The notes under the pieces: model-generated
Seen by the model: only the letters and a program-made list of their open reading frames with translations
Told to the model about the DNA's origin: nothing
Databases searched by the model: none
In this document: in pieces, positions 48,701 to 61,100 of the stretch
Layout: the number at the start of each line of letters is the position of its first letter
Numbering within the stretch: the first letter of the stretch is position 1
Assembly: GCA_025331565.1 (NCBI GenBank)
Contig: JAFREQ010000008.1
Span: 992,001-1,056,000 of the forward strand
DNA: 64,000 nucleotides
Source: Holacanthus passer
Lineage: Eukaryota > Chordata > Actinopteri > Pomacanthidae
Reading direction: 5' to 3'
Position numbers and translations under genes: made by a program

Positions 48701-51700
48701 CAGCAGGTAGCAGAGTGCAGCTAGGTCAATGACGGCCCTCCAGGTCTGTTGGCGATCCTGAGCCAGCTTCAACAGCAGTGTGGCAGCATGCAGGTAGAGG
48801 TGACCTCTCATCTCCACAAACACCTCACAAAGATCATCTGTGTGGCGGCCAGCGACGCTGCTCAGTGTCTGCATAGCTTCGTCAAAACTATTTAAAAAAC
48901 AAACACACACAGTTTAATATACAGCACAGTTCCTGGCAGTTGTGAAGATGCTTTGAACAGTTGAAATAACACATTTAAATATTTAAAAGTCAATGCTGAT
49001 TTTCATAAAATCAACTGCACCAATTATATGCCTTTCTGCATGACATGAAAGATATGAATGTTGTATGATTTCTGTAAGCACAGAAACTTCAAACAGCCAA
49101 TTGTGACCAGGACGACAGGAATTATAACTACATAAAGAAGCATTTGACCTACCCTCTGAGGGCATCGAGGCTGGGCTGCATGGTGCTCCCAGACAGCGTG
49201 ATCCTCAGCAGGCTGCAGTGGGCCAATAACAGCTCCCTCTGGAGACGGCGACACATCTTCTCATTACTAGAGACGCTGGGCTGAGCTAGATACTCCTGAA
49301 ACAGAGGTTATCCATTTTTTAGTGCTATTATAAGTCAAACTGGTTAGATTTAACAACATAGAAGCTTTCAAAGTGTATACTTGTCCAACCCTGTTAAATA
49401 TACTGTACAGTACTGCTCTTCCATGCTCACCTGCAGTGTGTGCAATACCACTGTGTACCAGTCCAGACTGTGGCTCAGCATGCCCCTTTTCTCAGCAGCC
49501 AGGCAATGCTTAACGGCTTCATCGAGCCGTCCGTCCTGACAGAACAGCTGAACCAACTTCACGTTTACATGGGCGTCAGCTGGCCTCGCTGCCAGCTCGG
49601 CCTGGAGGAGGTCGAACAACCGGTTCCACCCCTGCTGACCCTGACGACTCAACAAACGCTCCTGCATAGAGCAGCACAGATAAACCAAAGAGAGTGAGTG
49701 TCACATCCTTTCCTCTTTTACTTAACAAGCACCTGTTTCCTCCCTCCTCATGAAAAATTACAAGATTAAATTTAAGACAATGATAACAGAGTGAGGGGCT
49801 GTGATCTAAGCAGCTGCTGGTTACACACATGTTGAAAAGTGGCATTAGATGACTTCAACAGTTTACTGATGCAGTGCATAATGGAGGTCTTACTGGAGAT
49901 TCAGTAGAAAAGGAGCCTCACCTTCAGGTTAAAGACTGCAGGGTTTCCTGGCAGCAGCTTGGCAGCTTTCTCCACCCAAAACTCTGCTCTGCTGTCACAT
50001 TCTTCTTTACTGACCAGTAACTCAGCTACCTTCAGCACCAGGTCCCTCTGGGCTGGGTTCAAGTCCACTGACCGCTACATTCACACAAACAAGTGCAGAC
50101 ATATCTTAATCTGATGGACATTTATGGCACACAGTCCTAATAGGGAAGCTGTATGCTCAAAGAAAAAAGAAACTGAAAGCTTATGAATTAGGATGTTACG
50201 CAAGTCAGATTCTGGCAGCCAAATGAGCTGTAATGCAAACATCATTTGCATTGGACAACACACTCATTTATCATTCTAAAGTGTATCATGTTGTGAAAGA
50301 GTGGAATAAAATTTGTATAAATATTAACAGATTGCCAATTGCCGAACAGATTATCAGTGGTGATAAATGTAAAGCTGATTCAAGTGAAGGGAACCCGAGG
50401 AACCGCTTTCGTGATTCACTGTCTTGGCTTTAAATTACCGTCCATCCTGATCTGACCGCTATTAAATGAGACGGAACATGGACTGCACTTATATCGCACT
50501 TTTTAACCTGAACGCCTCTCATTCACCCACATGCAATCAATCACAGACTGTCTGGCCATGTGGAGCAATTTCAAGTTCAGTGTCATGTTCACTGACACTT
50601 TCACATGTGGACTTGAGGAGCCAGAATTTAAACCACCAACCCTGCAATTAATAAAGTTAAGTGCAGCATTCATGGCAGATTTTAATCATTTTCTGTTTTT
50701 AAACACCAGGCAAGCTTTAATTTAAAGAACACTGGGAAGAAAGGCTTTGTGTTGCAGTGTTTTCCCCCACAGGCATGTTCTTCCTACCTTGTAACATCCT
50801 ACTGCCTTGTTGATGTCTCCCTCTCTCTCGTAGAGCTGTCCAAGGAATTTGTGTGCTTTGGGATCCCTCTCCTGGACTTTGAGATACTCTGATACATGTC
50901 TAGGAAAAGCATGAAAAATGATTACTGCCATTGTAATGGAGACCTCTGGTGAAGCAATAACACATTTAGTCAACGACGCGGAGTTTGTGTGCTTACCTTT
51001 TTGCAAGTTCATATTCCTTTGCTTCAAAGTACAATTTAGCAAATAAAAACCCTTTGACTGGCTTCTGCAGAAAGAAAACATTGAACATAAAAATCAGTGA
51101 ACCAACAATATTTTGCACAATTTTAATCAAATTTGATCTTGCCTGTAATGTTAGCTAGCAGGCACAAGTGTAACATCACTAAGAGTTCAAAGTTAATTTA
51201 CAATATGTCTTACTGAGACACGAATGACCCCTGAGTCCTGATGTGGTAAAAGTGAACAACACATTATCAAACAGAGTTATAGGATTATCATTCACTTATG
51301 ATTTACTGACAGCCTTTCTTGACGACCAGACTAGAGCTGATATTTCCGACTGCTGAGGTTTAATACCTTGATGTTCTTTAGATTCAGTGGTGCCAGGAAT
51401 TAATATAAGTTACCTTTGACCGTTAGGATAATAAGCAAACATCTCAATTTTAAAAAGCATCTAATCAATGAAAACTTTGAAGCATAAGATTATTGTAATG
51501 TAACTTTTTTAAATCCTTGTTTTAATGTTTGACTTGCAGTGATTTTATTGATGACAATATAGATATTCACAGTATTGGTAGCATCTTGTCACCCAGTGAC
51601 CTGGACTTTTACATGTTTTGATATCTTTACATCAGGACCACAATGGAAATACTGTAAGTTGGGACTTAATTTTATCATTCTATACATTTCTGTAATGACA

Positions 51701-52409
51701 GTGTCAAATAAACTAAACTACATATTCATAAGATTATTGTTGCCCTCCTTCTTGCCACAAACTATGCAGAAAGTTTTTAGTCCAACTTTGATGTTAACTT
51801 AGAGATGGAGAAGCCCAGAAACTTCTGTTTACAGATAATCAAACTGGCATTGAAGCTAAATGGCAGAAGACCTGAATGAAGTTTGGTGTGCAGCTGCTAT
51901 ACATGAGTTAACAGCGCATATTCCGGTTAAAGGGGCAGTTGAAGCCATGTTGTTTCATGTGTATAAAACTAGTATTAATTGTTGCTAGAAGTAGTTGAAG
52001 AGGGTGGATGTAGGCTAACTAGCGGTGCAGCCTCATGCCGCGCATTTTCTGAGCAGAGGAGACACGACGAGGCGTCATCATGCGCCAACCGGAGCTAGCA
52101 GGCGCTAACAGGAGCTAACCAAAAGCTAGCGTTAGCGCTGCTAGCCGGGGATGGTTATCGGTCACACAGACAGACAACATTCAAGGTAACTGTTTGAACG
52201 TCAGCTTAAGATGATTAAACCCACAACTAGAGCCCATTTGTTCCGGTTGTTTCCTGATACCGGCAGGCTGACACATGCTGGTCTGACATGACGGCGGCGG
52301 CATGCTAACATTAGCATTAGCCGCCGGCTCAACATACCTCTTTGAGTGAAGGAGATGAAGTTTGAACGGAGGAAACGTAGCGGTCCACCTCAGCTTTACT
52401 CCGCCGCAT
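30496..52409 (-). CDS. ranbp2: RANBP2/NUP358, giant nucleoporin and SUMO E3 ligase
   Basis: 29 coding exons, all in phase, 3042 residues (human 3224, also 29 exons). Minus-strand exons 1 to 29: 52338-52409, 50997-51064, 50788-50899, 49922-50074, 49431-49661, 49153-49295, 48692-48887, 47995-48135, 47571-47730, 46912-47093, 46316-46515, 45731-45854, 44425-44586, 43827-43964, 43195-43326, 42812-43042, 42576-42659, 41992-42133, 41788-41882, 37216-41698, 34816-34992, 34068-34151, 33669-33844, 33057-33318, 32820-32909, 32554-32708, 32156-32429, 31684-32039, 30496-30801. Order: N-terminal TPR/helical region (starts MRRSKAEVDRY), FG region, RanBD1, five zinc fingers, RanBD2, kinesin/BICD2-binding linker, RanBD3, IR1-M-IR2, RanBD4, cyclophilin domain. 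It forms the cytoplasmic filaments of the nuclear pore, binds RanGTP, SUMO-RanGAP1 and Ubc9, and aids transport and mitosis. Exon 11 carries six glutamines. Exon 12 ends at a donor made of microsatellite. Confidence 0.97.
33669..34992 (-). other. ranbp2: ranbp2 exons 21-23: IR1-M-IR2 SUMO E3 ligase region
   Basis: IR1 has the SUMO-interacting strand VEVVYV, then EPTAEQAALARKLLLPLTFF. IR2 has CQVVWEKKPTPEEEEKAKSL and LPPTFFCG. M is a short linker (ALNGKLYPDPP). In human this region grips SUMO1-RanGAP1 and Ubc9, and the key aliphatic and FF residues are kept in both repeats. Confidence 0.9.
34993..37215 (-). other. ranbp2: ranbp2 intron 20
   Basis: Donor GTAAAGAA, acceptor TCTGTTATAG. It contains the MITE at 35243-35633 and a GGTTTGGTT-rich patch near 36065-36095. 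No further exon was seen, although human ranbp2 has more FG sequence at this point. Confidence 0.8.
35243..35633. mobile_element. MITE with 30-bp terminal inverted repeats
   Basis: The left end ATGGTGAGTTCACGTCAAAC continues ATGAAGCAAAT. The right end on the opposite strand reads ATGGTGTGTTCACACCAAAC, then ATGAAGCAAAT, so 28 or so of 31 bases match. The 391-bp element has no open frame and sits in ranbp2 intron 20. Target duplication was not resolved, so the superfamily is open. Confidence 0.7.
37216..41698 (-). other. ranbp2: ranbp2 giant exon 20 (4483 nt): FG, RanBD1-3 and zinc fingers
   Basis: The exon encodes residues 923-2417. It starts GPMYGMNRMPPQQH as in human. RanBD1 is near residues 1187-1322 (40500-40906), five RanBP2-type zinc fingers (W-x-C-x2-C-x10-C-x2-C) start near 1356, 1463, 1528, 1592 and 1621 (39510-40411), RanBD2 near 1857-1992 (38489-38896) and RanBD3 near 2154-2287 (37604-38008). 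Between RanBD2 and RanBD3 the linker AEEMKSGLKDLKSFLTD, then TGPTLEWDNYDLRGEALDD, is the conserved kinesin/BICD2-binding part. FxFG and GFG repeats are scattered throughout. Human has eight fingers. Confidence 0.95.
43409..43560. repeat. Fragment of a 'GATGCACCAAT' repeat
   Basis: It starts TGATGCACCAATCAAATGTC and runs on ATATTGGCTGGCTGATCAGG; related to 26450-26560. Lies in a ranbp2 intron. Confidence 0.35.
44587..45730 (-). other. ranbp2: ranbp2 intron 12
   Basis: The longest 5'-half intron after intron 1. It starts with GTAC(AC)n and ends ACCCCCAG. Apart from the microsatellite nothing was recognised. Confidence 0.85.
45692..45729. repeat. (GT)n microsatellite at the exon 12 donor of ranbp2
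   Basis: About 19 GT units on the plus strand, (AC)n on the transcript strand. The run begins at the third base of intron 12, so it supplies all donor bases after GT. Confidence 0.95.
49431..52409 (-). other. ranbp2: ranbp2 exons 1-5: N-terminal TPR region
   Basis: Exons 1-5 encode residues 1-212. Conserved blocks are KGFLFAKLYFEAKEYELAK, VQERDPKAHKFLGQLYE, INKAVGCY, NPAQRDLVLKVAELL and GWNRLFDLLQAELAARP DAHVN-type sequence. This is the TPR/alpha-helical part that anchors NUP358 to the pore. Intron 1 (51065-52337) is CpG-rich near its 5' end with repeated GCTAGC/GCTAAC words. Confidence 0.9.
50455..50660. repeat. Degenerate fish interspersed repeat
   Basis: Phrases in order are GCACTTATATCGCACTTTTT, CTCATTCACCCACATGCAAT, GACACTTTCACATGTGGACT, then TGAGGAGCCAGAATTTAAAC CACCAACC-like sequence. 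They follow a very common fish repeat that ends in GAGGAGCCGGGATTGAACC. Lies in ranbp2 intron 3. Confidence 0.6.
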
Positions 52410-52640
52410 GGCTCCCAACAACAAACACTCCTGAAACGACTCGCTATGCGCCGTAAAATACCGAGAATTCACTAAATAATATCGGTCCGACTGTCACTTG
52501 GTAACGTTAACTCCCCATGATGCTAATGCGCAGTCGCATTACCTTCAAATGGCAGAGGGTCACATGTTCGTTCTTGAATCAGGCTTCTTAGCCAATAAAA
52601 AGCGAGTATTCGGTTTGACGCACACTGACGCACTTTATTT
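52410..52640 (-). promoter_or_regulatory. ranbp2: ranbp2 promoter region
   Basis: The DNA upstream of the ATG is CpG-containing and lacks a clear TATA box. A CCAAT box (plus strand, 52592-52596) lies about 185 bases before the start codon. The position is inferred from the first exon. Confidence 0.4.
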
Positions 52641-54606
52641 TGAAGGGTTGGTGGGATGAATGAGGTTAAACATCTGGACCACCGACTCTTTATATAATGG
52701 TTCATTTCAAACAGTCTGCAATACAACTAATGTAATTATTCCATACAGCACAAATCAAACAACATTTAAAAATTATCTTTGCCACTTTTTTTAAAGAATG
52801 CATGTGTATTAACTGGGAATAAAAAGGAAAGATGAAAATCTAGTTTCATTGTTTAAGTGTTAAACCATGCATGTTGTCTCCATCAGGGTCAGTTCAGACA
52901 ATAAGTGTGTATTATGTGTTATAAAATCAGTAAAGTCCTCTATGTCAGTGTGATCTGTGCTTAAATGGGGGTAAGTTGAACCACAACACTGACTCCATCC
53001 ATGTAATTGTTTCAAGGAATCATATTTTAGCTTGAATGAGCACAAATGTGTTACTTTCAGAGTAGAACAAATTTCAATATTTTAAAAAACATAGAAAACA
53101 AAAAATAGCCTGTAAGTGTGATTAATTATGTGTATTTAATCTTGGGAATCTGCCCTATTTTTGTATGTAATTAAATGACCTGTGAATCCTAAACCTGCAA
53201 AATAACCTGCAACCTTTGAGAGAGGTGAGAAATTTTAAATGAAAAACAATTAGTAAATTCACACTGGTAGCATTGACATGTTTATTCAGATGAGTTGACA
53301 GAATTATTTTAGATATGATGAAAAATAACTCTCCGTTCATGTCTAGCACATGCACTTTGGTGTGTTTACATGAATAAATATTGTCTCTTGACAAGCATTG
53401 TGAAGATAAAATACAGTATAAGAGCAGTGTCTGTCTGTGTGGAGTGCTTTCTCCCAGGTAGTAACATATCAAATAAAACCATCCACTGGACTATTTTTAG
53501 TTGAGCTGAAATTCTGTTTCACACCGAACAGTCCAGCAGATAGCTTTACTTCTACGTGACATATGAGAAATGTTGTGGCGCAGGTAGTGAAATTCACACC
53601 AGTAACACAGGCTATATATTTCCATTAAATAGTGGAATGTGTTTTTTTAGTTAAACTAGTGTAAAAGATAAGCGTTAAACAATTAAATACTGCTCAAATG
53701 AAACATTTTCAGAATGGAAGTTATTTTTTCCGGTTCACAACAGTTGGCTTTCTTTCCTAATAGGGTCTGAGCCCTGAGGAAGTCGGTACACCTCTCTAAG
53801 AGGATCACTTTCTCTGGATTACAAACAGCAGAGACGCTTGTTCAAACATCTAACATTACTCCCACATCCGGTCTCTGCACATGCCACAAGCCATCATGTT
53901 GTAACACAGAGGTACCAGTTGCCATGCAATAAATTCTGTTACTGTGAAGCTCGCTGTGTTCAGCTGTTGACAGTGTGACAGAGGTGTTGCTTCATGTCTA
54001 TAGACATTTTTAAGATGTCGTTATGGTGTTGAATTGAGAAAGGTGTCTGTAACATTTGCTGTTATGTATTTACTGTAAATGAGAATTGATAAACAAAAAC
54101 TGGCCAATTTTAAACTGTGGATATATTTCAGGGCTTTGGATTGGACCTAATGGATTATATTAGTTTGTACAAGTGGACCTAATAAACTGATAACTAGTGT
54201 AAATACCAGTTCACATAGAGATTGTTTAACACATGAAATGCATAGCACATAACAAGGTGATCCAACATACTACAGGTGATGGTTGAGTCCATCACTGTAG
54301 CATTAAGGAGGCTACAGTATGAGGTGCATAAGCTGTAAATGCAAACAGAAATTCAAATTTTATAGAGCTAAACACAAACGTATTTTGCATAATATTAAAG
54401 GAAATACACATTAATAATACATAGACATATTGGTGGAAAACAGGAAATATTAGGTATATACACATTCAATAAAACTGTACTCTGAACTTTCTTTGGGTTT
54501 ACTCCGTTATTATACAAGAGTATCAGTAACATGAGTCGAACAGAGGACAAATGGCTTGGCAACATGAGACAAGTTGGCAAACAGCTCAACAGCCGGTGAA
54601 GACATT
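52641..54606. other. Intergenic space between lims1 and ranbp2
   Basis: lims1 ends and ranbp2 begins on the same strand, about 2.6 kb apart from stop to start codon. No exon, RNA gene or recognised repeat was found. Alternative poly(A) hexamers for lims1 occur here (for example 53281-53286). Confidence 0.6.
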
Positions 54607-54612
54607 TTTATT
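54607..54612 (-). promoter_or_regulatory. lims1: Candidate poly(A) signal for the exon 10b form of lims1
   Basis: AATAAA on the minus strand, about 400 bases beyond the exon 10b stop codon. Confidence 0.45.
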
Positions 54613-55013
54613 CTTCTCTTAAAGCTCATATGTCATTTTGAAACACCGGACCATCGTCTTTGGTGTAATATATATATAGTGAAATAAGGCAAGCATGTGA
54701 AAAATATACAGTGCAGTATTTGAGCCAAAAGGCACTGAACAGCTTAATGTTAAACCTACTGACTGACTGACCAACAATCTGTCTGTTGACCCATCTGTCA
54801 GTTTAAGGCTACATTAAATGACCCTCTGTAAATGAAATGACAAAACGTGGAGTGTTCCACTGAAATAACCAACTTAAATTTAACATACCAGTTATATAAA
54901 ACACACAAAAGGCTTCTTATACAATTGTCAATTCTGGAAATGTGACTTGCACGGCCACCTCAGGCTTTCATCTATTTCTCCCTCTTCTTCTCTGCAGCGG
55001 CTCAACTGTGTGT

Positions 55014-55128
55014 TTACTTCCGTGCAACAGTTTCCGACAGCTTCTTCAGCCTCTTCTTCAGCTCCAGAGGGAATTTCTCATAACACTTCTTACACACAGG
55101 CTTCATGTCAAACTCCACAAACTTGTTC
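55014..55128 (-). CDS. lims1: lims1 last exon 10b (canonical C-terminus)
   Basis: Acceptor TTCTTCCACAG, 37 codons plus TAA. It reads NKFVEFDMKPVCKKCYEKFP, then LELKKRLKKLSETVARK, almost the human PINCH-1 end. Confidence 0.95.
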
Positions 55129-58100
55129 CTGTGGAAGAAAGAGTTGCAGTTACAGGTTGGAAGTTAGATGTATGTAAAGTACATATCTGTGTCAGTGTTG
55201 ACTATCATATGAAATAGTTTAGCAACCTGTTGGTGTGCAGCTACACTTTAGAACACTGATAATCATACATTTCAAATTCTTACAAAACACAAATGAAACA
55301 GCATATAAACTGAAGACATGCACGTGATGAGAAAAAAAACTGTGGTGAAAAGTGAATATTGTGGATCGGCATTTCAATTATTCATTATTTTCATTACCAA
55401 CTGAATGGAAACGTCTGTAACATTGCCATATTGATCTCTGTCCTTGCCTTCTTCATACACAGTGTGGGGGAAAAAATCATTAAAAATAATGTTTTTTATT
55501 CTTTTTATATTTTATACTTCTTATAGATACTTAGCAATCTCTTGGCTGGAATTTTTTTGGGGCGTTTTAACCATTATTGACATTTATATTCAAATATAGT
55601 GGAGACAAATAGGATATTTGGAAAGAAAAAGACAGACGATGTCCAACAAACATCCCCTACCAGAGTCCAATCAGGGAGCATATTTCAGAGACAGCTGATG
55701 AAAAAATAAAACAGATAATTTCTGTTTGTGTGGATCTGGAGGCAGGTGTGATCTACTGCACTTGCTTGAGTGAACAAATCAATCATTTTTTAAACATTTT
55801 TTTATATTTGAAATAACACATTTTGAAAATTGTGAAGCCTTGGCAGAGGTAAAATGTGCTCCATGAGCACTTGAGTAGTTGTTTTCTGTAATAAATGCCT
55901 TTAATTCCACTAACACTGGCAAGCTCCCTAAAACTTCCCCCACAGCTGCCCTGGATGACATTTCCTCCCAAAGCAGATAATCGCTGGCAGGACCAGAGCA
56001 CGTGTCAAACCTGGTGGGACCTCAGCACTTCCACTGCTGCAGCCAGAAAGCTGTTGGAAGTGATTAAGGCTTTACCCTTTACACCCAGACAGGCTAAGAG
56101 ACCCAGGAAACAAGGCATTCCCTTCACCATGTGACTGATCTGATTGTCCTGTTTGTATAGTGAGGTTTACCAGAGTACCAGCCTTAATCCTGACTAGTGT
56201 TGAACTGAAACCAGTGTTAAGTCACGTAAATATATTCAGGCTGTGATGTTTAGCTACTAAATGTCTGCTTCCATTATTTGAACTTGAAAGCCAAGTATAA
56301 CAGTGATATAAGGAAGAAGAGTGGCATGGAGTATGTTTGAAATATGATGACAATGAAACAGCAAAAGAATAGAAACAGAAAGGAAAAGAAGGTGGAAACT
56401 GACCAAAGCAAGAACAGTGGAAGTGAGGAGGAAGGAGAAAGAGAGGATCACAGACACATGGGTATCAATAATTTCTTCTTCTTCTCTTTCGAGTCGCGTT
56501 CACGCTTGGCCAGCCGCCGTTTCATGTCGTCCGGCAGGCGTTCGTAGCAGTGCTTACACACCGGCTTCAGATCCACCTCCACAAACTTATCCCTGACAGA
56601 GCAGGGAGGAGGGAGAGAGGGTGTAAAAGAAAGGGGAAGAGAAGATGAAGGGCAGTGGGAGAGGAGGAGAAAGACAGCGAGGAGGCAAGAAATAGAAGGA
56701 TGAGGAGGGAAAAAAGAAAAGGTAGGAGGAGGAGAGGATAAAGTTGGAGAGAGGGCAGTGGAAGGAAAAGTGGAGTGAGAGAAGCATACAAGAGGACAAA
56801 GAAGAGGGACGATGAAAAGGAGGAGAGGTGGAGAAACAAGCCCACAGAGACACAGGATTATAAGAGAAAGGTGAACATGAACTGAAAAACAGACAGTTAA
56901 CAGCAGCAAATAGTCATGCAGAGTAGTTGTGAAATAGAAAAACGACAAGCAAAGAGAGAGCTTGGCCAATTCACATGTGAATTTCTGTATATAATAAATA
57001 CTAAACGAGTAGATGATATAGGTTAAAATGTGTAAATTGATCCAACTCCACAGTGATAATTATTAACAGTGTGTCTCTTAGACTCGTTTATTACTTACTT
57101 GAGGGTGAGCTTGGTGTTGCAGGTAGAGCAGGCAAAACAGTTGACACACCAGGCCTTGTTGAGGGCAGACACCACTGACAATGATAGAAAAAAAACAGTC
57201 ACATGAGATATTGTCACACTGTCTCAGATGATCATCATATGACTAAAAAGAGTTGGCTTAATGCAGAAGCTCATTAGCAAGGGCGACTGTGCCAAACAGC
57301 GAATGTCATATAAAAAAAAGAAGTTTAAGGATAAAAACTGCTCTAATGAACACTGATGTTAACAATTCTGCACAACCATTATGTATTTTCAATCGAAATA
57401 AGATTTCTCACCATCTCCTTCGATAACACGGTTGCAGTGGTAGCAAACATCTCCAAACAGCTGCGTGTGATGAGCGGAGAGAAACAGAGAGTCAGCAACA
57501 CAGTGACACGTCTTCTGAGTTATGAAATTATGCAGCACAATGCAGCACTATCAGTCTTTATCATGCAGAATGCTGTGTTCAGAAAACATGCAAAGAAGCA
57601 TAGAGGCCTTTTGTAAACTTCCCTGAATGCAAAAGTACAACACTAGGTGGAGTCATTACATTGACTTTGTGATGCAGCACAATTCACAATGAGAATCTCA
57701 AGTCGAAGAAATAATATATTTTACCAACCTTTCTTTTTTCTGTTATTGAGTCAACTAACTTTAAAAAAAACTGTGCCAACTGTAACTAGTTAAAAAACTT
57801 GCTGGAGTGTCTGTATTCTGCTGACACTACTTTAACGTATGCAGTTTTGTACTGATATATTTATATATGTGACAAAGAATATCCTTTATCCTTTGTAACC
57901 TCATATGTACCAGTACAATGTGTGTAGGTGGATCACCCTTGTGTTTTGGGGGTTTTTTTGTATTAAAAAAAATGTATGTGCCAATTGTTGCAATTCAAAG
58001 TAAGGATTAACTGTAAAATTGATCAAAACAGTGTGTCTCAATATTATACACTGAAAAAATTCTGATTGGAAGTTGGATTGCGAAAGCATTGCTGCAAATT

Positions 58101-61100
58101 TCAAATGTTATTTTTCCCACATTACCACCCCCTATCAGATACTTCATGACAGGCAAAATACAGCAGAATGTTTCAATTTCTATTTGTGGTTCAACATAAA
58201 CATTCCCAATACCATTGAGTGTTACCTGGTTATAGTGTGTTTCACAGTAGGCCAGACCCTTGCGTTCGTAGTGACGGTGTCCCAGGAAGGGTTTCTCACA
58301 CTTAGCACACACAAAATGCTGCAAACAAACCCACGGCCAAGCACACATGGTTAGCACAGCCACCAGTCAGTACATTATCACATTCAGGCAGCAATAAAGT
58401 CTGGCTCAGACATTATCAGGTCAGACCACAACCGGATCAGTTCAGCCAGATGTCCTGTTACAGAGCACAGACAGTAGAGAAGATGGACAGAGTGAGCTCT
58501 AGAGGGAGCACTAATCCTCCAAACAGACATGTGAGGAATGGAAGGGGATGATGGGAATAAAAGGGCAACGTACACTATTTTTGATAAAGCCCATTTAAGT
58601 CCTCACAAATAACTGAATGAGGACTGTGTATGAGGTCACCATGGGTGAGTATGACAGAGCAGGGTTACACCAGTATGGGATTTTAAAAGCCAAAAGAAAG
58701 GTGATTTTTATAACCAGGTCTTTCTGCCAATATTCTGATATTTCCCATAATTTTATTCTTGTAGTGTATAAAAAGCCTCAAACTTCATGTCTTTTCTTAT
58801 ATTCAATGTAATAATATTGATATTTAGTAAAACAGAGTGCAATATAAATGCATTACGAAAAGTATCTCATTTGACTTGGCATCAAGACAAAAGTTTAAGG
58901 CAATCTGGACCGTAAGAAGTCAAGATATGCTCTGGACATGGACTGGTGAACTTAAATATTAGTGTAACTCTTGTATGGAGGCTGGGAGTTTCTAGCGATG
59001 CAGGGAGAAGTGAGACACCAGGCAGCAGTCAACGTCAGGCCAATCCTTAATCCCCTCACCATGTCAAAGTGTCTCTCACAATAGGCACGACCGCCTCGCT
59101 CATAAAATGGGTGGCCCTGAAATGGGCGCTCACACACACTGCACACATGATGCTACATGTGGAGGAGGGAAGACGGGAGAATGGTCGTAAAAAGTGGAGA
59201 GACAGGATAAAAGATGAAGATAGGTGGTGGAGGGACGCCACAGAGAAAATAACAAGGAGACAGACAGATAACAGAGGAATGATGCACGCAGCTCAGAGAT
59301 GGAGAGAACTGAACATAACTGTGGAGATAAAGCTGGTAAAAGTATGAGTCACACATACGGCAGAGAATAAAGTAAACTCATTGGAATGAAATGAATAAAA
59401 AAGAACAGGGAAAACAAAGGCTATAGACATATTCTCTTGAACGAACAGTTACTTTCAGTTTAAATATGTACAATTTCAGCAGGAAATTCATTTAAGAACT
59501 ATTATAAATATTGGGAACCTCTGAGACTTCTTCTGTTTCTGTGTATATAGAAAGCAGAGTAAAAACAATTTCATACAGAATATACATACACATCAGGACC
59601 CAATCTGGCAGACGACACCAAATAAAAGAACACATTCATCTTCAATCTGAGTTTGAATCCAATGTAGAAATCTAAGCAGACATGTTCAAAAGTTGTACAG
59701 TTTAACATCGCACCTCCACATGCCACTGCTTGCCCATGGCATTAACCACGCGGCCCTCGATGGGTCTCCTACAGGCCCCGCAGATGGGGACGCCCATCTT
59801 GTCATGGCAGGGCAGACAGTAGAGCTCTCCCTTCAGCTCCCTGGCATCAGCCGTCAGCTCCTTACTGCAGAGATGGAGGTGGATAAAACTAGATCAGCTC
59901 TGCTTTGACTGATGGAACACAAAATAGAGCAAATGAACTCATTTCTTAGTAATGTGTCTATACAGAGTAAATGATTGATGCAAACAAAAAATTAACATTT
60001 TAACAAAAAACAGGAAATAATGCTTATTTTGAAGTTGTCATTAGGCACTTTGGCTAAGTCAGATCACGGCATGGGCAGGACATATCCTTCCTTGTGTGCA
60101 TACAATTACAGTTACATAGATTGTCCACCAGAGAGCAGTCTTTGGTCCATCACTTTTTAGCAGAATGAAAGTGCTGCATGAGTATTTGTTCTATAGATGA
60201 TGCACACCTGTTTTGTTGGATCTCTGTGGGGTTTTCACAATAAGAACATTTAATGACTGAATTAGAATTGCAACAAATGTTTAAGTTATGATAATCATGG
60301 ATGATCTGTGTCATCTCAATTCAGGCCACTGGATCTTTACATCAAAGTGAGTGTAAACTTGTCAGCATCATGATTTGAGGAATTAAAAGACCTCTATCTG
60401 TGGGTAAGTAAGTTTTCACAACCTGATGCAGCTTGCACCCACCATCAACTGTAGCCTCTGGTCCTTCTGCTGTCGTCATGCTCTGAATGATTTGTGAGAC
60501 TGACCACTGGCCAGGTTTATGTGTGTGCGTGCTTACCCGCAGTTGTTGCAGTTGAAGTGATCAGGGTGGTAGGGGTCATTCTTGAACAGCAGAGGCTGCT
60601 CCTCAATAATGGCGTGACACTTCTGACAGATGTACTTGCCGAGGCCTCGAGCTTTCTCTCTGTTGTGACATGGACGACACAGGTGCCTGATGGGAGAGTG
60701 AGGAACAGATGAGAAACAACAAACAAAAGACAGACACAGGGATACTTGAGTAGATAGTTGTTGTAGCTTGTTCTTCAAGGATCCTTTGATTTGCAAAGCC
60801 ATATCACTGAACGCAATTTGTGATACTCAGTACACAAAACAAACAGCACTGTTCACGATCATCCTCCAGAAAGCTCACCCACAGCAAGTCCTGGTCAAAG
60901 ATTTATAGGGCCAGATTTCTTCGCCAAAAGTTAAAGGAGGATTACCAGAACCAGAATACTGGTTTTTCACCTCAGCTGACACTTTTCATCCTACTTTTTG
61001 AGGCGTGACAGTTAAAAGGAGGTGAAGGTCTTGAGAGTGCTTGACATGGGTGAACAGAAGTTAGAAGTAGAAACATTGGTACCAGATAAAACAGCATCAT

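Noticed and set aside
56593..56969. Upstream part of the 173-codon frame that contains lims1 exon 10a
   Set aside because: Only 56448-56592 is exon; the rest reads a Ser/Leu/Pro-rich translation of the C/U-rich intron.
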